A stretch of DNA of 64,000 nucleotides from Cavia porcellus (lineage: Eukaryota; Chordata; Mammalia; Rodentia; Caviidae). A model generated the notes under the pieces. The model was not told the DNA's origin. It saw nothing but the letters and a program-made list of their open reading frames with translations, and did no database searches. This document shows, one piece after another, positions 13,286-25,108 of the stretch. Location: contig NW_026947484.1 of assembly GCF_034190915.1 (NCBI RefSeq), positions 183,328,982 to 183,392,981 of the forward strand, in the 5' to 3' direction. A program made the translations under genes and the position numbers. How positions within the stretch are numbered: the first letter of the stretch is position 1; the number at the start of each line of letters is the position of its first letter.

Positions 13286-14245
13286 ATGGATAAGATAAAC
13301 CAGACATTTGTGACAGAATTCATTCTTCTGGGACTCTCTGGTTACCCAAAACTTGAGATAATTTTTTTTGCTGTGATTCTAGTCATGTACCTGGTGATTC
13401 TAACTGGCAATGGTGTTCTGATCACAGTGAGCATCTTTGATTCTCTACTGCACACTCCCATGTACTTCTTCCTGGGGAACCTCTCTTTCCTGGATATCTG
13501 CTATACATCTTCCTCTGTTCCTTCCACACTGGTGAGCTTAATCTCAAAGAGAAGAAACATTTCCTTTTCTGGGTGTGCAGTGCAGATGTTTGTTGGATTT
13601 GCAATGGGGTCAACAGAATGCTTCCTGCTTGGCATGATGGCTTTTGATCGCTATGTGGCCATCTGCAACCCTCTGAGGTATCCCATCATCATGAGCAGGG
13701 GAGTATGTACACTGATGGCTTGTGTGTCATGGTTCTCTGGTGGCATAAATTCAATTGTGCAAACATCTCTTGCCATGACATTACCTTTTTGTACAAATAA
13801 CATTATCAATCACTTCTTATGTGAGATCTTGGCTGTTCTCAAGATAGCTTGTGCTGATATCTCCCTCAACCTTGTTACCTTAAGCATTTCAAATATGGTT
13901 TTCCTGGTTCTTCCTCTTCTGGTCATTTTTTTCTCCTATACATTTATTCTTTACACCATCTTGCAAATGAACTCAGCCACAGGAAGACGCAAGGCCTTTT
14001 CAACCTGCTCAGCTCATCTGACTGTAGTGATTATATTTTATGGCACCATCTTTGTTATGTATGCAAAACCCAAGTCTCAAGACCTTCTTGGGAAGGATAG
14101 TTCCCAAGCTACTGAAGGGCTTGTTTCTGTGTTTTATGGAGTAATGACTCCCATGCTGAATCCTATAATCTATAGCTTGAGAAATAAGGATGTGAAAGCC
14201 ACTGTGAAATACTTGCTCTGTCAAAAAATAGGTAACAACACCTAA
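13286..14245 (+). CDS. OR13C4: Olfactory receptor, OR13C4-like, copy 2
   Basis: An intact 319-residue olfactory receptor beginning [20 protein letters not shown], which closely resembles human OR13C4 as remembered. It carries Asn5 (sequon NQT), GN 41-42, LHTPMY at 55-60, [10 protein letters not shown] 118-127, cysteines 97/169/179/189, [13 protein letters not shown] in TM6 and [12 protein letters not shown] in TM7. It is predicted to be a plasma-membrane odorant GPCR coupled to Golf; the ligand is unknown. The start is the first in-frame ATG and matches the family length. It lies 9.9 kb downstream of copy 1 on the same strand, and residues 28-169 differ from copy 1 at only two positions (54 and 113). 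Residues 1-27 and 170 onward are much more diverged. Between the two, this copy looks closer to human OR13C4 at its N-terminus. Confidence 0.96.
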   Translation: MDKINQTFVTEFILLGLSGYPKLEIIFFAVILVMYLVILTGNGVLITVSIFDSLLHTPMYFFLGNLSFLDICYTSSSVPSTLVSLISKRRNISFSGCAVQMFVGFAMGSTECFLLGMMAFDRYVAICNPLRYPIIMSRGVCTLMACVSWFSGGINSIVQTSLAMTLPFCTNNIINHFLCEILAVLKIACADISLNLVTLSISNMVFLVLPLLVIFFSYTFILYTILQMNSATGRRKAFSTCSAHLTVVIIFYGTIFVMYAKPKSQDLLGKDSSQATEGLVSVFYGVMTPMLNPIIYSLRNKDVKATVKYLLCQKIGNNT

Positions 14246-14399
14246 ATATTGACCTTTACTGAGGAATTAATGTAGGCATTCCGCAATGTATAATGATCAA
14301 AACATTATTTTGAAGTGGATTTAGATCTAAAACACTAAAACAGAAACACTAGATTTGTTGGAGGAGAAAATGGATAGAAATCTGCCTATATAAGTGTAG

Positions 14400-15370
14400 G
14401 CAGAGACTTCATGAACAAAATCCAGATCACACTGGAAATACTAAAAAAAGAAGCATTAACGAGGAACTCATCTTATTAAAAAGGTTTTGCAGAGCAAAAG
14501 AAATCACCAACAGAGTGCAAAGATAATCTGCACATTGGGAAACAATTTCAGCCAGTTGTTCTTCAGACTAAGGAGTTATAGCTAGAAAATTTGTCACAAA
14601 ATTGAATAAATCAGACCCCTCAAAATGAAATACCTGATCCAAAAATGGGTTTTGAAATAAATATACATTTCTCAGATGAAGAAATACAAACAGAAAAGAA
14701 ATATATGAAGAAACATTCTACATCATTGGTCTTTTGAGAGACGTAAACAGCACTGAGATTCCATCTCATCTTGGAAAGAATGAGTCCTGTGAAGAAATCA
14801 ACTAATACAAATGCTGGCCATGATGTGAGAAAAAGAGCATCCTTATTTGCTGTTGGTGGGAATGTAGTGTGGTGCCAGCCACTGTGGAAATCAGCAGGAG
14901 ATTCCTCAAAAATCTAGGATGAGAGCTCCCATTCGACTCATTCCCTTTCTGTGTATTTTCCAGAAAGAATTAAAAACATCATACCACAGTGATGCATGTG
15001 CATCCATGTTTATAGCAGTGCAATTTGTAATTGCTAAATCTTGGAAACAATCCAAATGCCCATCAAGTGAGGAATGGATAAAAAAGATGTGGTGTTTTTA
15101 ATACAGTGGAGTAAGTACTACTCAGTCATAAGGAAATATAAACATTTATAGATAAATGAATGCAATTTGAGACTCTACCTATAGTGAAATAAATCACACT
15201 CATGTATGTCAACACTGTATTATTTCCTTGGTGTAAGAAACTGAAAGAGTAAATAAGGATGAAAATGCACAATAGACACTGTGAAATGGGAAGAAATTGT
15301 TCAAAAAGAAAGAGGAAATAGGGTGGTGAAAGGGGGGAAGGAAGGAAGGAAGGAGAGGAAAAAATACAAG
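14400..15370 (+). mobile_element. 5'-truncated L1 3' end
   Basis: The stretch matches the end of mammalian L1 ORF2 in a broken frame. It encodes recognisable pieces of the ORF2 C-terminus (for example ATACCACAGTGATGCATGTG and a stretch reading AAATGCCCATCAAGTGAGGA) and ends in a purine-rich GGAAGGAAGGAAGG region. The last part of ORF2 is also seen in copies A (from about 21480) and B (from about 35980), both on the opposite strand. No intact reading frame remains. Confidence 0.75.
15334..15361 (+). repeat. Short (GGAA)n tract
   Basis: Four to five tandem GGAA units preceded by a G run. It lies at the 3' end of an L1 fragment, where purine-rich tracts are common. Confidence 0.75.
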
Positions 15371-17090
15371 TGAGTTATACTGGCAGTTTCTCTTGATTCT
15401 TTGTAAAGAAAGGTTTGCGCTAATATCATTTGAATAATACTTTAATGACCATACCACATACTCTGAGTAACTGCTTTGAAGATAACAGTGTGAAGTATAT
15501 TATCTGTTGTTATTCTGTTACTATTTTATGAAATTTTTTCTCACAAAATGAAAATACAAAAGATCATCGTATTGTGTACCATAAATATATAAACTTTGTA
15601 TTTGTCATTAAAAACATTTAAAATGAGAATAAAGTGATGTTATTTGACAATCATAAATCTCATTTGGAGATACAATTACAGGTAGAGAGATTTGCAGTTT
15701 TCTTTCATTAGCTCTGCTCACCTACAATCCCTGAGAACAAGGTTGCTGTAAATCCGAGTCTAAGAAGTTCTGATCTTTCAAAGATAATGAATTCCTTTAA
15801 AATCTTATCCTTGAAATGAATGCATTTGGTTACTTGTAGACACAATGGAAAATGTCACACGTAATGTTTCAGGTAGCAGGGATATAAATTCTGCTTTCTC
15901 ACAAACAACTCAGGTATATCACAAAGTATTCACCCTTTCTAAATGATAGATTCATTATTTTCAAAAAGAGTAAACTCTGTCTCTGGTAGTATTGTAAAGA
16001 TTCAGTGCATCACACAAAATACCTGTAATAGTGCCAGGTTCATAATGTTTCTATCTCTAGAGGATGCTGTTTGACTTTATCTATTGTCTCAGAATTTAGG
16101 AACTGAAGATTTTGAATTGGAATAAAAGACACAAGCTTGGACCTTTTAGCTTTGCCAGCTATCAGTTGTTAGAGTCTAGCATCTCTCTAATGTCTTTATA
16201 TTAATTTTTGTTATTTCACCAGAATGTTTAATTATTTATCATTAAACACCAGAATGTTTAATGAAAGCATTAAGTGGTTATAATGGAAACCTGAGAATGT
16301 GGGGTTTTTTCCTAAATCAAGTCAAATAATGAGATGCCATAGGAGAGCATTTTGAAGTTTTGAGACATCTGCAGAGAAAGAGAAGTGAGCATATGGTTGG
16401 ATGAGGGAAGCTTGCTGAACTGTGGTCCCTCTAGATTTCACAGTAGGACGGGAACTAGTCCAGAACTGAGCTGGAATGAGCATTCCAGAGCTAAAAATAA
16501 TCAGAAATTTTTAAGTTTGCCTGAAATATTTAATTTGATATTTCACAAAATCTACCAAGATGTTGTTTTATCATAACCAGAATAAAATTGTTAACATAAA
16601 GAGGTATTTACTAGAATTATCTAATTTAGTTGTCAACAAACAATGACCTTGCCCCATAGACTGTCTTTTGGCCTTCTAAGTTAAGGATGATGTCTATATT
16701 TTTCAACTGTGGAAGAAAATAAAATAATAACAACTTTTGACACTTAAAAATGACATGAATGCCAAACTTGAATAGCTTTAAAGTTTTAAAAATCTTTATC
16801 TGTAAATAGTTAGAGACCTATGGAATTTTGTAAAGATAGTATATACTATATAATGTATTCTTCTCCCTTTTTCTCTTGTTCTGATTTATATTACAGTATT
16901 AAATATCAAAACTATGATTTGTTCAATACTATTAAGCTTTTTCAGTTTTGCTATTTTTAAATGTATTTGTCTATCTGTACACATACATGTGTGTATATAG
17001 ATTTATGCTATTAAATCTCATGGACACATTTTTGTAAGCCCAACCATAAAAAAATCAAAATACATGACTTTTGTATAATTAGCAAGGAAC
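15371..17090. other. Intergenic DNA
   Basis: No gene. A short direct repeat, CACCAGAATGTTTAAT, occurs near 16218 and 16247. A degraded MIR-like core may be present at about 15960-16050, but the match is too weak to call. Confidence 0.45.
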
Positions 17091-17099
17091 TCCCTCTGA

Positions 17100-17260
17100 C
17101 TACGCTGTGATGTTTAATTTTAATGTGTCAACTCTGTTAGGCTATGATTTCCAGGTATTTGGTCTAACTCAATGTTGTGAAGATGTTCTTTAGATATGAC
17201 TAGCATTTAAATCACTAAACTTGCAATACAGTGGAGGATAGACTTCACTCAATAAAGTAA
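17100..17260 (+). mobile_element. Possible old LTR/ERVL-type fragment
   Basis: It begins TGATGTTTAATTTTAATGTG and continues TCAACTCTGTTAGGCTATGA, which resembles a common mammalian LTR start (TGTTTAATTTTATGTGTCAA). Only part of it is present. The family assignment is from memory and uncertain. Confidence 0.35.
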
Positions 17261-17815
17261 TTTTCAAAGTATTTGCATCCACTGAAATTTTTTGATCTAT
17301 GCAAAGAAACTAATGAATATAACACAACTAATTGAAAAAGACCAACAAATTACAGAAATCATGAAATGAGAGGGAGGGAATTTAAAAGAGCTATTATGAT
17401 TACAAGAAATATGGTGAAAAATTTATAGGAAAATAGAAATATAATATGAGGAAGTGGAGAAAATACCATTTTTAGAGGTTAAAGATTAAGTGTGTGAAAT
17501 TTTTACTAGGTGGTCTTAGTAGTGAGGTAGAAATTGTAGAAAAAAAGATCAGTAAAAATAAGACTATAGCAACAGAAAATATCTGAAATTGACCATTAAA
17601 AATAAAGAACTGAATGTAAAGTAAATAGAGCCTCAAAGAAGTTCAGAAAAGATACATATATTTGAAATTCCAGAGGAAGGACAAAAAGAGGCGATGATGG
17701 ATAAAATATTTGAAGACATAAATCATTGAAAATTCCCCACATTTTACGGTAACTACAAGTTCAAAGATATAAGACATTTGGGATAACAATAAATGTCAAG
17801 AAAACAGCACAAAAG
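17260..17815 (+). mobile_element. Old L1 or HAL1 ORF1-region fragment
   Basis: The order of motifs follows an old mammalian L1 ORF1 region: a coiled-coil-type stretch, AATTCCAGAGGAAGG, an acidic GATGATGGATAAAATATTTG segment, then AAAATTCCCCACATTTTACG. Many stops and frameshifts make it non-coding. It is interrupted at the 3' end by an ID SINE. Confidence 0.5.
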
Positions 17816-17842
17816 GTATTTATAGGGCTTAAAACTAGTGAT

Positions 17843-18003
17843 ACCAGGTTGGGGATATAGGTCAGTGGCAGAAGTGCCTGCCTGTCACGTGCAAAGTCCT
17901 GAGTTTGCTTTCTGGTACCAAGCAAAGAAACAAATCCCCAGAAAACAAAATATAAAAAACAAAACAAACAAACAAAAAAACCCAGCAAAAACAACCCCCC
18001 CAA
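17843..18003 (+). mobile_element. ID-type SINE with target-site duplication
   Basis: The body GGTTGGGGATATAGGTCAGT starts with an A-box-like tRNA-derived segment, has a B-box-like GAGTTTGCTTTC, and ends in a long A-rich tail. Identical 12-nt flanks AAAACTAGTGAT at 17831-17842 and 18004-18015 show that it was inserted by L1-type target-primed reverse transcription. This is direct evidence of a rodent-type ID insertion. Confidence 0.85.
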
Positions 18004-18089
18004 AAAACTAGTGATGCATACATTTGCACTACATGTGCAAAAATTTTTTCTTCAAAAATACATGCTAAGTTATTTAATTATTTTATTTT

Positions 18090-18245
18090 TTGTAATTTTT
18101 ATTTTAAAGAGAATAAAACCATGCCCCCCCAAAAAAACAGAATAAAGCCAATCAAAATAAAACAGAACTTCAAAACAAGATAATAGGAAAACAACAATGG
18201 TCACCATAATGCTTCTTCTTGTCTGTAAAATAGCTACATAATACA
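18090..18245 (-). repeat. Fragment of the L1/HAL1 3' UTR module
   Basis: It contains the module ACTTCAAAACAAGATAATAG followed by CAATGGTCACCATAATGCTT, which recurs in the HAL1-like element (54.75-56.04 kb), near 59.65 kb and elsewhere. Reading it as the - strand 3' UTR follows the orientation of those copies. Confidence 0.6.
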
Positions 18246-18289
18246 AGGTGAAATGTAACTTTTAAATTTAACTGTAACTATTTAACTTT

Positions 18290-18420
18290 TTTTATTTAGA
18301 GAAAAAAGTGTAACAGAAAAAGATACAAATAATTCAAAATTTCAAAAAAAAAAAACAGTAAAAAACTACTAGTCCATAACTTACATATTGTTATCTTTGA
18401 AGTACTTTTACCTTTGACTC
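18290..18420 (-). repeat. Fragment of the HAL1-like 3' terminus
   Basis: The sequence resembles 54775-54890: an A-rich start, AATTTCAAAAA, ACTAGTCCATAACTTACATA and TTGTTATCTTTGAAGTA. It therefore looks like a degraded copy of the terminal (B-type) 3' UTR module. Confidence 0.5.
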
Positions 18421-19719
18421 TTTTGTATTAATGCATAGTTTAAAACACAAAAATGTACAATTGTACAGAAGTATTTTCATTATATCCTTATTCTGAAAGT
18501 CTTATTTTTAATCTCGTAAACATTTGATTAAATGCACCCAAGGTCAGTGTTACGGTTCAGCTGGTGGGCTTTTCTCTCAGTGGAGAAAAAATTATAAAAT
18601 GAAGGCAAAAAGGAGATCAAGCAAAAGGATCAACAGCAGGACAAAAGGAGAAAGCAGCACTTATGATAAGGGGAAAGTAAATAGCTCCTCATTCTGGAAG
18701 GGGACCCAAATGAGTTGCCAAAAGAAACTCTTTGTCTAGGATTCTTATCCACAAAAATGACTCCCACATCTCAGCCAAGAAAATGGGGTAACAAGGGGGA
18801 GACTTTGACTTAGAAGTGGGCCTACTGGAACTCAGAGTGGAGGTTTACTTCTGTAAGCACCATTAGTTGTGACTTTAAACAGAACCAAACCAAGACATTC
18901 TTAAGATGATTATCTCACTTCTGGGCAAGAAAATCCTGCTGATCCAGGGAAGGCTTTTTGAGCCTCGTGTCGTGGTCTTGGCCATCGTACCCTTCACTGA
19001 ATCTCCTTGGCTACCTGTCCTACAGGACACTCTCTTCATTCTCGTCTTACAGGTCATCATCTCTCTGAGAAATCCTCTCATCTTCTCATGGCATTCTGTT
19101 AGCCCTCAGCATATTTTACAGCAACTAATTGTTTATATTACTGTTGGGAGCCTCTTGGTAGTTAGGAAAATAAACCTCAAACCTTAGGAAATAGGACCTG
19201 AACCCAACCATGCCAGTGCTGACGGTTCATAGCTCATTCTCTCCAACTCTCCTGTCGTTAGCTGGAGTTAGTCAGGATGACCAGTACAACTGCTTTTCAC
19301 CACCAATCTTGTCACTCTGTAAAGTTAGCAGTGGTAATAACATCTGTGACAACAACACCCTTTTTTGGAAAACTCCCTGAAAGACCTCCTGAGGCTGTTA
19401 ACTTTTTCTGAATAACTACAATTAGTGTACTCTAAATTGAATATCCATGTACCGTATTAAATATCTAAACCAGTTTCATAGTCAGTTGCTTTTCTTATGA
19501 AATGTTATCAAGTAGTATGTGTGCTACAAACACATATGCTTTGCATTTATTTGGTTTCTGGTACAGTACTTTTGTCACACCAGCATCACCATAAAGTAAG
19601 GTGTTGTGACACAATGTTAGGATGGCTGGTGTTAACACTAGGGAATAGGATCCTTTGAACTCTGATTTAGTCTTATGAGAACACTGTTGTTTATATGACC
19701 CGTCCTTAACAAAGAATCT
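18421..19719. other. Intergenic DNA with an unclassified repeat-like patch
   Basis: Nothing here codes for a recognisable protein. The more GC-rich stretch 18530-19000 contains purine-rich direct repeats and could be an old LTR, but no family was identified. Short frames at 18524-18739 and 18906-19187 have no domains. Confidence 0.4.
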
Positions 19720-20040
19720 TGGTTACTTTTCTGTCATTGCTGGATCAAAATATCCAACTCATAAAATGAAGGAAAGGTTTATTTAGTTTACAGTTTGTGG
19801 AGGTTTCAGTGCATAATCAGCTGGCTCTACGGCAACACTGGTACAGGGCAACACTTCAAGGAGCAGCCAGCAAAAGCAGCCAGAGCAAAAGGGGTGAAAA
19901 GCAAGCCTCTTCTCCTCATTATGTGTAACTGGCCACCTGCCCTCCAGGATGCTGTAGCACTCACAAATTCTCCTGGCCCTCGTCTTGCACTGGTCAAAGA
20001 TATTTACAAAGTAAAAACCCTGACCCCCTGCTGAGTCTCT
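19720..20040 (-). mobile_element. Rodent MaLR-type LTR fragment
   Basis: The layout CATTGCTGGATCAAAATATC ... GAAGGAAAGGTTTATTTAG ... CAGTTTGTGGAGGTTTCAGT matches the reverse complement of ERVL-MaLR LTRs of the MT/ORR1/MLT1 type, whose inverted end reads GCTGTGACAAAATACC. It is a non-coding, non-autonomous LTR remnant; the precise subfamily was not determined. Confidence 0.5.
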
Positions 20041-20768
20041 TAGTTAAACTTCTAAACTACTAGTGTTGACACAGTATATCAACTATAACACAAAGTATCT
20101 TTGTACAACACATGAGATTTTACTTTAAATGTCACAATTCTTTTTTATTTTTTTGGTTTACCTAATCAATGATAAAGAAATTAAAATAGCTGAAGAAAAA
20201 TTGTATTTTGTTTACCCTGTTTACCATTCCACTCATTCTGCAACTTTCTGCACTCTGTACTTTTTTCTGCTGGTTTGTACTCTCATTTGTTACAATTTTC
20301 TATGCAGTGGAAAAATAATTTGTTAAGGAATAGTCCTACTTGTGATGATTTGTCTATGATGTGCTTTGAAATGTCTTATATCACCTTCATTCTGCAAAGA
20401 TACTTTTCCCTGAAGGTAGAGTTCTACACTGAGAGTTTTGTTGTCCTTTTAGCACATTAAGAATATTGCAGTACTGCTTCTAACAATGGTGTAAAGCATC
20501 AATACTACTTTTAATAATCTATGTGCAGTGTTTTCTTTCTTTTGTTTTCTTTTTTATGTTTTCACTGATTCGTTAAGAATTGTTATAGGTATATGTGTAT
20601 GTGTGTGTACAGATGTGTGCATCTGCATATTTTGAATCTGAGTTCTTAATTATTCAAGAGTCTTATAATTCAATAGGATTTTCAAATTAATTAATGTGTC
20701 ACTGTATTCAAAAGATTTTACTTAAAAATCACTTCTGTATTTTTAATTCTGCCACTTTTACTGCTCAC
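20041..20768. other. AT-rich intergenic DNA
   Basis: No gene or clear repeat seen. It contains a short (TG)n-like stretch near 20595-20615. Confidence 0.5.
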
Positions 20769-20784
20769 AATTTAATGTATTTGT
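20769..20784 (+). repeat. TSD flanking L1 copy A, 3' side
   Basis: AATTTAATGTATTTGT, identical to 26885-26900. The pair bounds a 6.1-kb L1. Confidence 0.93.
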
Positions 20785-21480
20785 TTTCTTCTGTTTTTAT
20801 TAAAAATTAAGAGAAAGAGGATATTAATATAAAAGACAACATAACAACATAGTAACGCAGGTCAAAACAGAACAATCTAAGCAACATAGCATTTCACCAC
20901 AAGACAACCCGACAAAACAGCAGCTACCATAATGTCTCTTTCCTTGAAATACTTGAGTATAACTTTGTATATTATAGCATCAAACACAACATGACAGTGA
21001 AAAACCATTCAAGAGAATGAAGGTATTACAGGGTATTTAGAACCAACTAAGAGAAAATGAACAATGATTTCTATATTATCTCCTTATCTATAAAAATTTT
21101 GTTTATACTATCACATCTAAAAAAATCCAAGAAGAGACAACATGATAAACTGATGGAGACAGAAGAATAAAAGCCTCATGGGACTTCAAAACAAGATGAT
21201 ATTAAATCAGCACTAGCTATTAAATTGTCTTGTTTTCTTCAAAATAGCTGTTCATGCCATCACAGACAATAAAATCAAACAACCCAGTATAAAACCATCC
21301 AAATAATGAATGAAAACATTATAAGGCTTCAAAGCAATATAATGGAGAATCATGTTTACCACAGTTTTAAATGTACTCTTACCATTTATTACACTAGGGA
21401 AACTATTCGGTATTTATACATGTGAGTTTGATTTATTTCACATGAATATGGTCTCAAGCTGCACCCATTTATTTATAAAT
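20785..21480 (-). repeat. 3' UTR of L1 copy A (A-type module)
   Basis: Between the end of ORF2 and the tail, this DNA matches 55545-56040 of the HAL1-like element almost throughout: GTCTCTTTCCTTGAAAT, AGTATAACTT, CATTCAAGAGAATGA, TATTACAGGGTATTTAGAA and GATGGAGACAGAAGAA. The tail contains AATAAA when read on the - strand. Copy A does not carry the terminal B-type module. Confidence 0.82.
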
Positions 21481-21489
21481 ATCTCAATG

Positions 21490-24400
21490 TGATCATTCTT
21501 TATAGCTGAGTAGTATTCCATTCTATAAAAATACTACAGCTTTTTTATTCATTCATCAGTTGATGGACACTTAGATTGTTTCTAAGATCTGGCTATTACA
21601 AATTGTGCTACTATAAACATGGATGCACATATATCACTGTGGTATGATGTTTTCAGTTTTTCTGGGAATATGCCTAGAAGTGGAATAGCTGGAACAAATG
21701 GAACTTCCAATTTCAGCTTTTTGAGAAATCTCCAGACTGACCTCCACAATGATTGCACTAGTTTACACTCCCACCAACAGTGCAGGAGAGTTCCTTTTCC
21801 CCCGCAACCTCTCCAGCATTTGTTGTTGGTATTTTTCTTGATCTTGGACATTCTTTCAGGAGTGAGATGGAATCTCAATGCGGTTTTAATTTGCATTTCT
21901 CTGATGAGTAATGATGATGAACACTTTTTCATGTATTTATTTGACATTTGTATTTCTTCATCTGAGAATTGTGTATTCATCTCAGATGCCATTTTTGGAT
22001 TGGATCTTTGAATTTTGGGGGCCTGATTTTTAAAAAATCTTTATATGTTTTAGACAGAAGTCCGTTGTCTGAGGGACAGTTCACTAAGATTTTTTTTCCC
22101 AGTTTGTGGGTTTTCTTTTCACTATGTTGGAGATTTCTTTTGACATGCAGAAACTTTTTAATAAGAGGCGATCCCAGTTATTGATTCTGGGAAGTATTTC
22201 CCATGTGGTTTGATTCCTGCTCATGAATTCTCTACCTACCCCTATGTCTTTAAGGTTTTCGCCAATTTGTCTTCCGATAGATTTAGTGTTTCTGTTTTAA
22301 TATTCAGATCTTTGATCCATTTAGATTTTTACTTTAGTATATGGTTATAGGCATGGGTCTAGTTTTAGTTTTCAGCATATGGAAAGCCAGTTTTTTCCAA
22401 TACCATTTATTAAAGAGACGGTCGTTCTCCCATTAAACATGTTTGGGCCCTTTATCAAAAGTAAGGTGGCTGAGTGTGGTTGTATGTGCTAATCTATTCC
22501 ACTGATTTTCAGTTCTGTTCTGATTCCAGTACCATGTTGATTTTACTGCAGTTGTTTTGTAGTATAGGGATTGTGGTGCCCCCCGCCTTGTCTTTGCTGC
22601 TCAGAACTGTCTTTGCTATTTTGGGTCTCTTTTTGCTCCAGATGAATTTGAAGAGTGATTTCTCTAGATCCATGTGGTATGTTGATGGTATTTTTATTGG
22701 GATTGCATTGAATCTGTATAGCCGTTTTGGGAGAACAACCATTTTCACAATATATATTCTTCTTATCCATGAGCAAGGGATGTATTTCCATTTTCTGAGA
22801 TCCTCTTCAATTTTTTTCAGTGTACTATAATTCTTCCTATATAGGTCTTTCACTTCTTTCGTGAGATTAATTCCTAAATATTTCATTTTTTTGGTTGCTA
22901 GTGTGAAGGGTGTGGCTTCTCTTAATTCTCTGTGATTTTGTTGTCAGTATATAGAAATGCTATTGATTTTTGAGTATTGATTTTGTATCCAGCTACATTG
23001 CTAAATTTACTTATTATATCTAGGAGTCTTCAAAGGAGTTTAGGGAGTCTTCTATGTAGAGTATCATGTCATCTGCAAATAAAGATAATATAACTTCTTC
23101 TTTTCCTATCTTTACCCCTTTTATTTCTCTCTCTTGTCTAATCGCTCTGGCTAGTATTTCTAGTACTATATTAAATATGAGCACAGATAAGGGACATCCT
23201 TGTCTTGTGCCTGATTTTAAGGTAAAGGCCTTCAGTTTTGGGCCATTTAGTATGATACTGGCTGTTGTTTTGTCATTGATGGCCTTTATTATATTGAGGT
23301 AAAAATCATCCATTTCTATTTTCTGTAAGGTTCTTATCATAAATGAATGTTGGACCTTATCAGAAGCTTTTTCTGCATCTATAAAGATGATCATGTGATT
23401 CCCACTTTTGGCTTTATTGATATGTCAGATTACATTTATTGATTTACATATGTTGAACCATCCCTGCATGCCTGGGATGAATCCCACTTGGTCATGGTGT
23501 ATAATCTTCTTGATGATTTGCTGCATCCTATTTGCCAATATTTTATTGAGGATTTTTGCATCTGTGTTCATGAGGGAGATTGGTCTGTAGTTCTCTTTTT
23601 TAGTTGGGTCTTTCTCAGGTTTTGGTACTAGAGTAATATTTGCTTCCAGGAATGACAGGAAGGATTGCTTCCCTTTCTATTTCATTGAAGAGTTTGAGAT
23701 GTATCAGCATTAAGTCTTCTTTGTATTTCTTGTAGAATTCTGCAATGAATCCATCTGGGCCTGGGTTCTTCTTTGTAGGTAAGGACTTAATTACATTATC
23801 AATTTCCTTATTGGTTGTTCAGAAGTTTTACATCTTCTTGCTCTAGCTTTGGTACGTCATATGTTTCTAGGAATCTAGCTATTTCTTCTGTGTTATCAAA
23901 CCTATGAGAGTAGAGATTTTCAAAATAGGTGCTGATGATCTTCTGCCTTTTTACAGAGTCTGTAGTGATTTTGCCTTTTTCATTCTTTATTGCATGAATT
24001 TGAGCTTTTTCTTCCCTTTTTTAATAAGATAGGCTAGGGGCTTATCAATTTTATTTATTCTTTCAAAGAACCAACTCTTTGATTAATTGATTCTTTGGAT
24101 TGTTTTCTTAGTCTCTATTGCATTGATTTCTGCTCTGATTTTTATAATTTCCTCCCTCCTTTTGGCTTTGGGCTTGTCTTGCTCTTCTTTTTCTAAATGT
24201 TTGAGGTGTAGCATCAGGTTATTTATTTGTATTCATTCTGTTTTCCTGATATGGGAACTCAGTGCAATAAATTTTCCTTTGAGGACAGCTTTCACTGCAT
24301 CCCACAGATTCTGGTGTTATTCAGTTTCCATGTGTTTTTGAGATTTTTGCTGTATCTTTTATCATTAATTTCTAATTTCATGATGTTATGATCTGATAAC

Positions 24401-25075
24401 TTTCATGGGATAATTTCAACTCTTTCACATTTATTTAAATATGTTCTGTGGGCTAATATATGATCTATTTAGAGAATGTTCCATGTACTGTTGAGAAGAA
24501 TGTGTATTCTGATGTTGTTGGATGGAACACTCTGAATATATTTATCAAGTCCATTTGTTCACATATGTGATTCAGTTCTGTTATTTCTTTGCTGATTTTC
24601 TGTCTGGTTGATCTGTCTCTTGGTGTCAATGTTGTTTTAAGGTCTCCTGTTATAATTGTGTTACTACTAATTTGGTTTTGCATTTATGTTAATACTTGCT
24701 TTATATAAGTGGATGCTCTGAAAGTTGGTGCATATATTTTAAGATTGTTATCTCTTCCTCTTGAAGTTTTCCCCTAACCAGTATGTAATGACCTTTTTAA
24801 ACTCTTCTGATCATTATTAATTTGAACTTAACATTGTCTGCAAACAGAATAGCTACCCCTGCTTTTTGGGGGGTTCTTGTTGCATGAAGTATTGTTTTCC
24901 ATCCTTTGACTTTCAGTCCATGAGTATCCTTTTGGGTTAGATGGGTTTCTTGTAGACAGCATATGGTTGGATGTTGTTTCTTGATCCATCCTTCCAGTCT
25001 TTTGCTTTTAATTGGTGCTTTGAGACCATTTATATTAATGGTTATAACTGTTATATGTTGGTTTATTATTGACAT
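21490..25075 (-). pseudogene. L1 ORF2 (endonuclease/reverse transcriptase), broken
   Basis: The ATG at 25075 begins a clear L1 apurinic-endonuclease start: ITVITININGLKAPIKSKRL and then CCLQETHL. Later pieces in other frames include the reverse-transcriptase block at 23394-23020, with [10 protein letters not shown] and the catalytic [11 protein letters not shown], and the C-terminal part at 21992-21582 with a Cys-rich GCGGKGTLLHCWWEC motif. At least four frame breaks separate the pieces, for example near 24797, 24465, 23020 and 22509. Family proteins nick AT-rich DNA and copy RNA at the nick; this copy cannot. Confidence 0.9.
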
Positions 25076-25108
25076 GTTACCTTTCTGCTGTTGAATCTTT
25101 CATTCTGT

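Noticed and set aside
2474..14245. Recent large tandem duplication of the whole OR locus
   Set aside because: Homology stops just outside the coding regions, and inside them only the central block is near-identical, so gene conversion after an old duplication fits better.
21619..25075. + strand open frames inside L1 copy A (such as 21619-22011, 22474-22830, 24087-24341)
   Set aside because: They are antisense to ORF2 of an L1 on the - strand.
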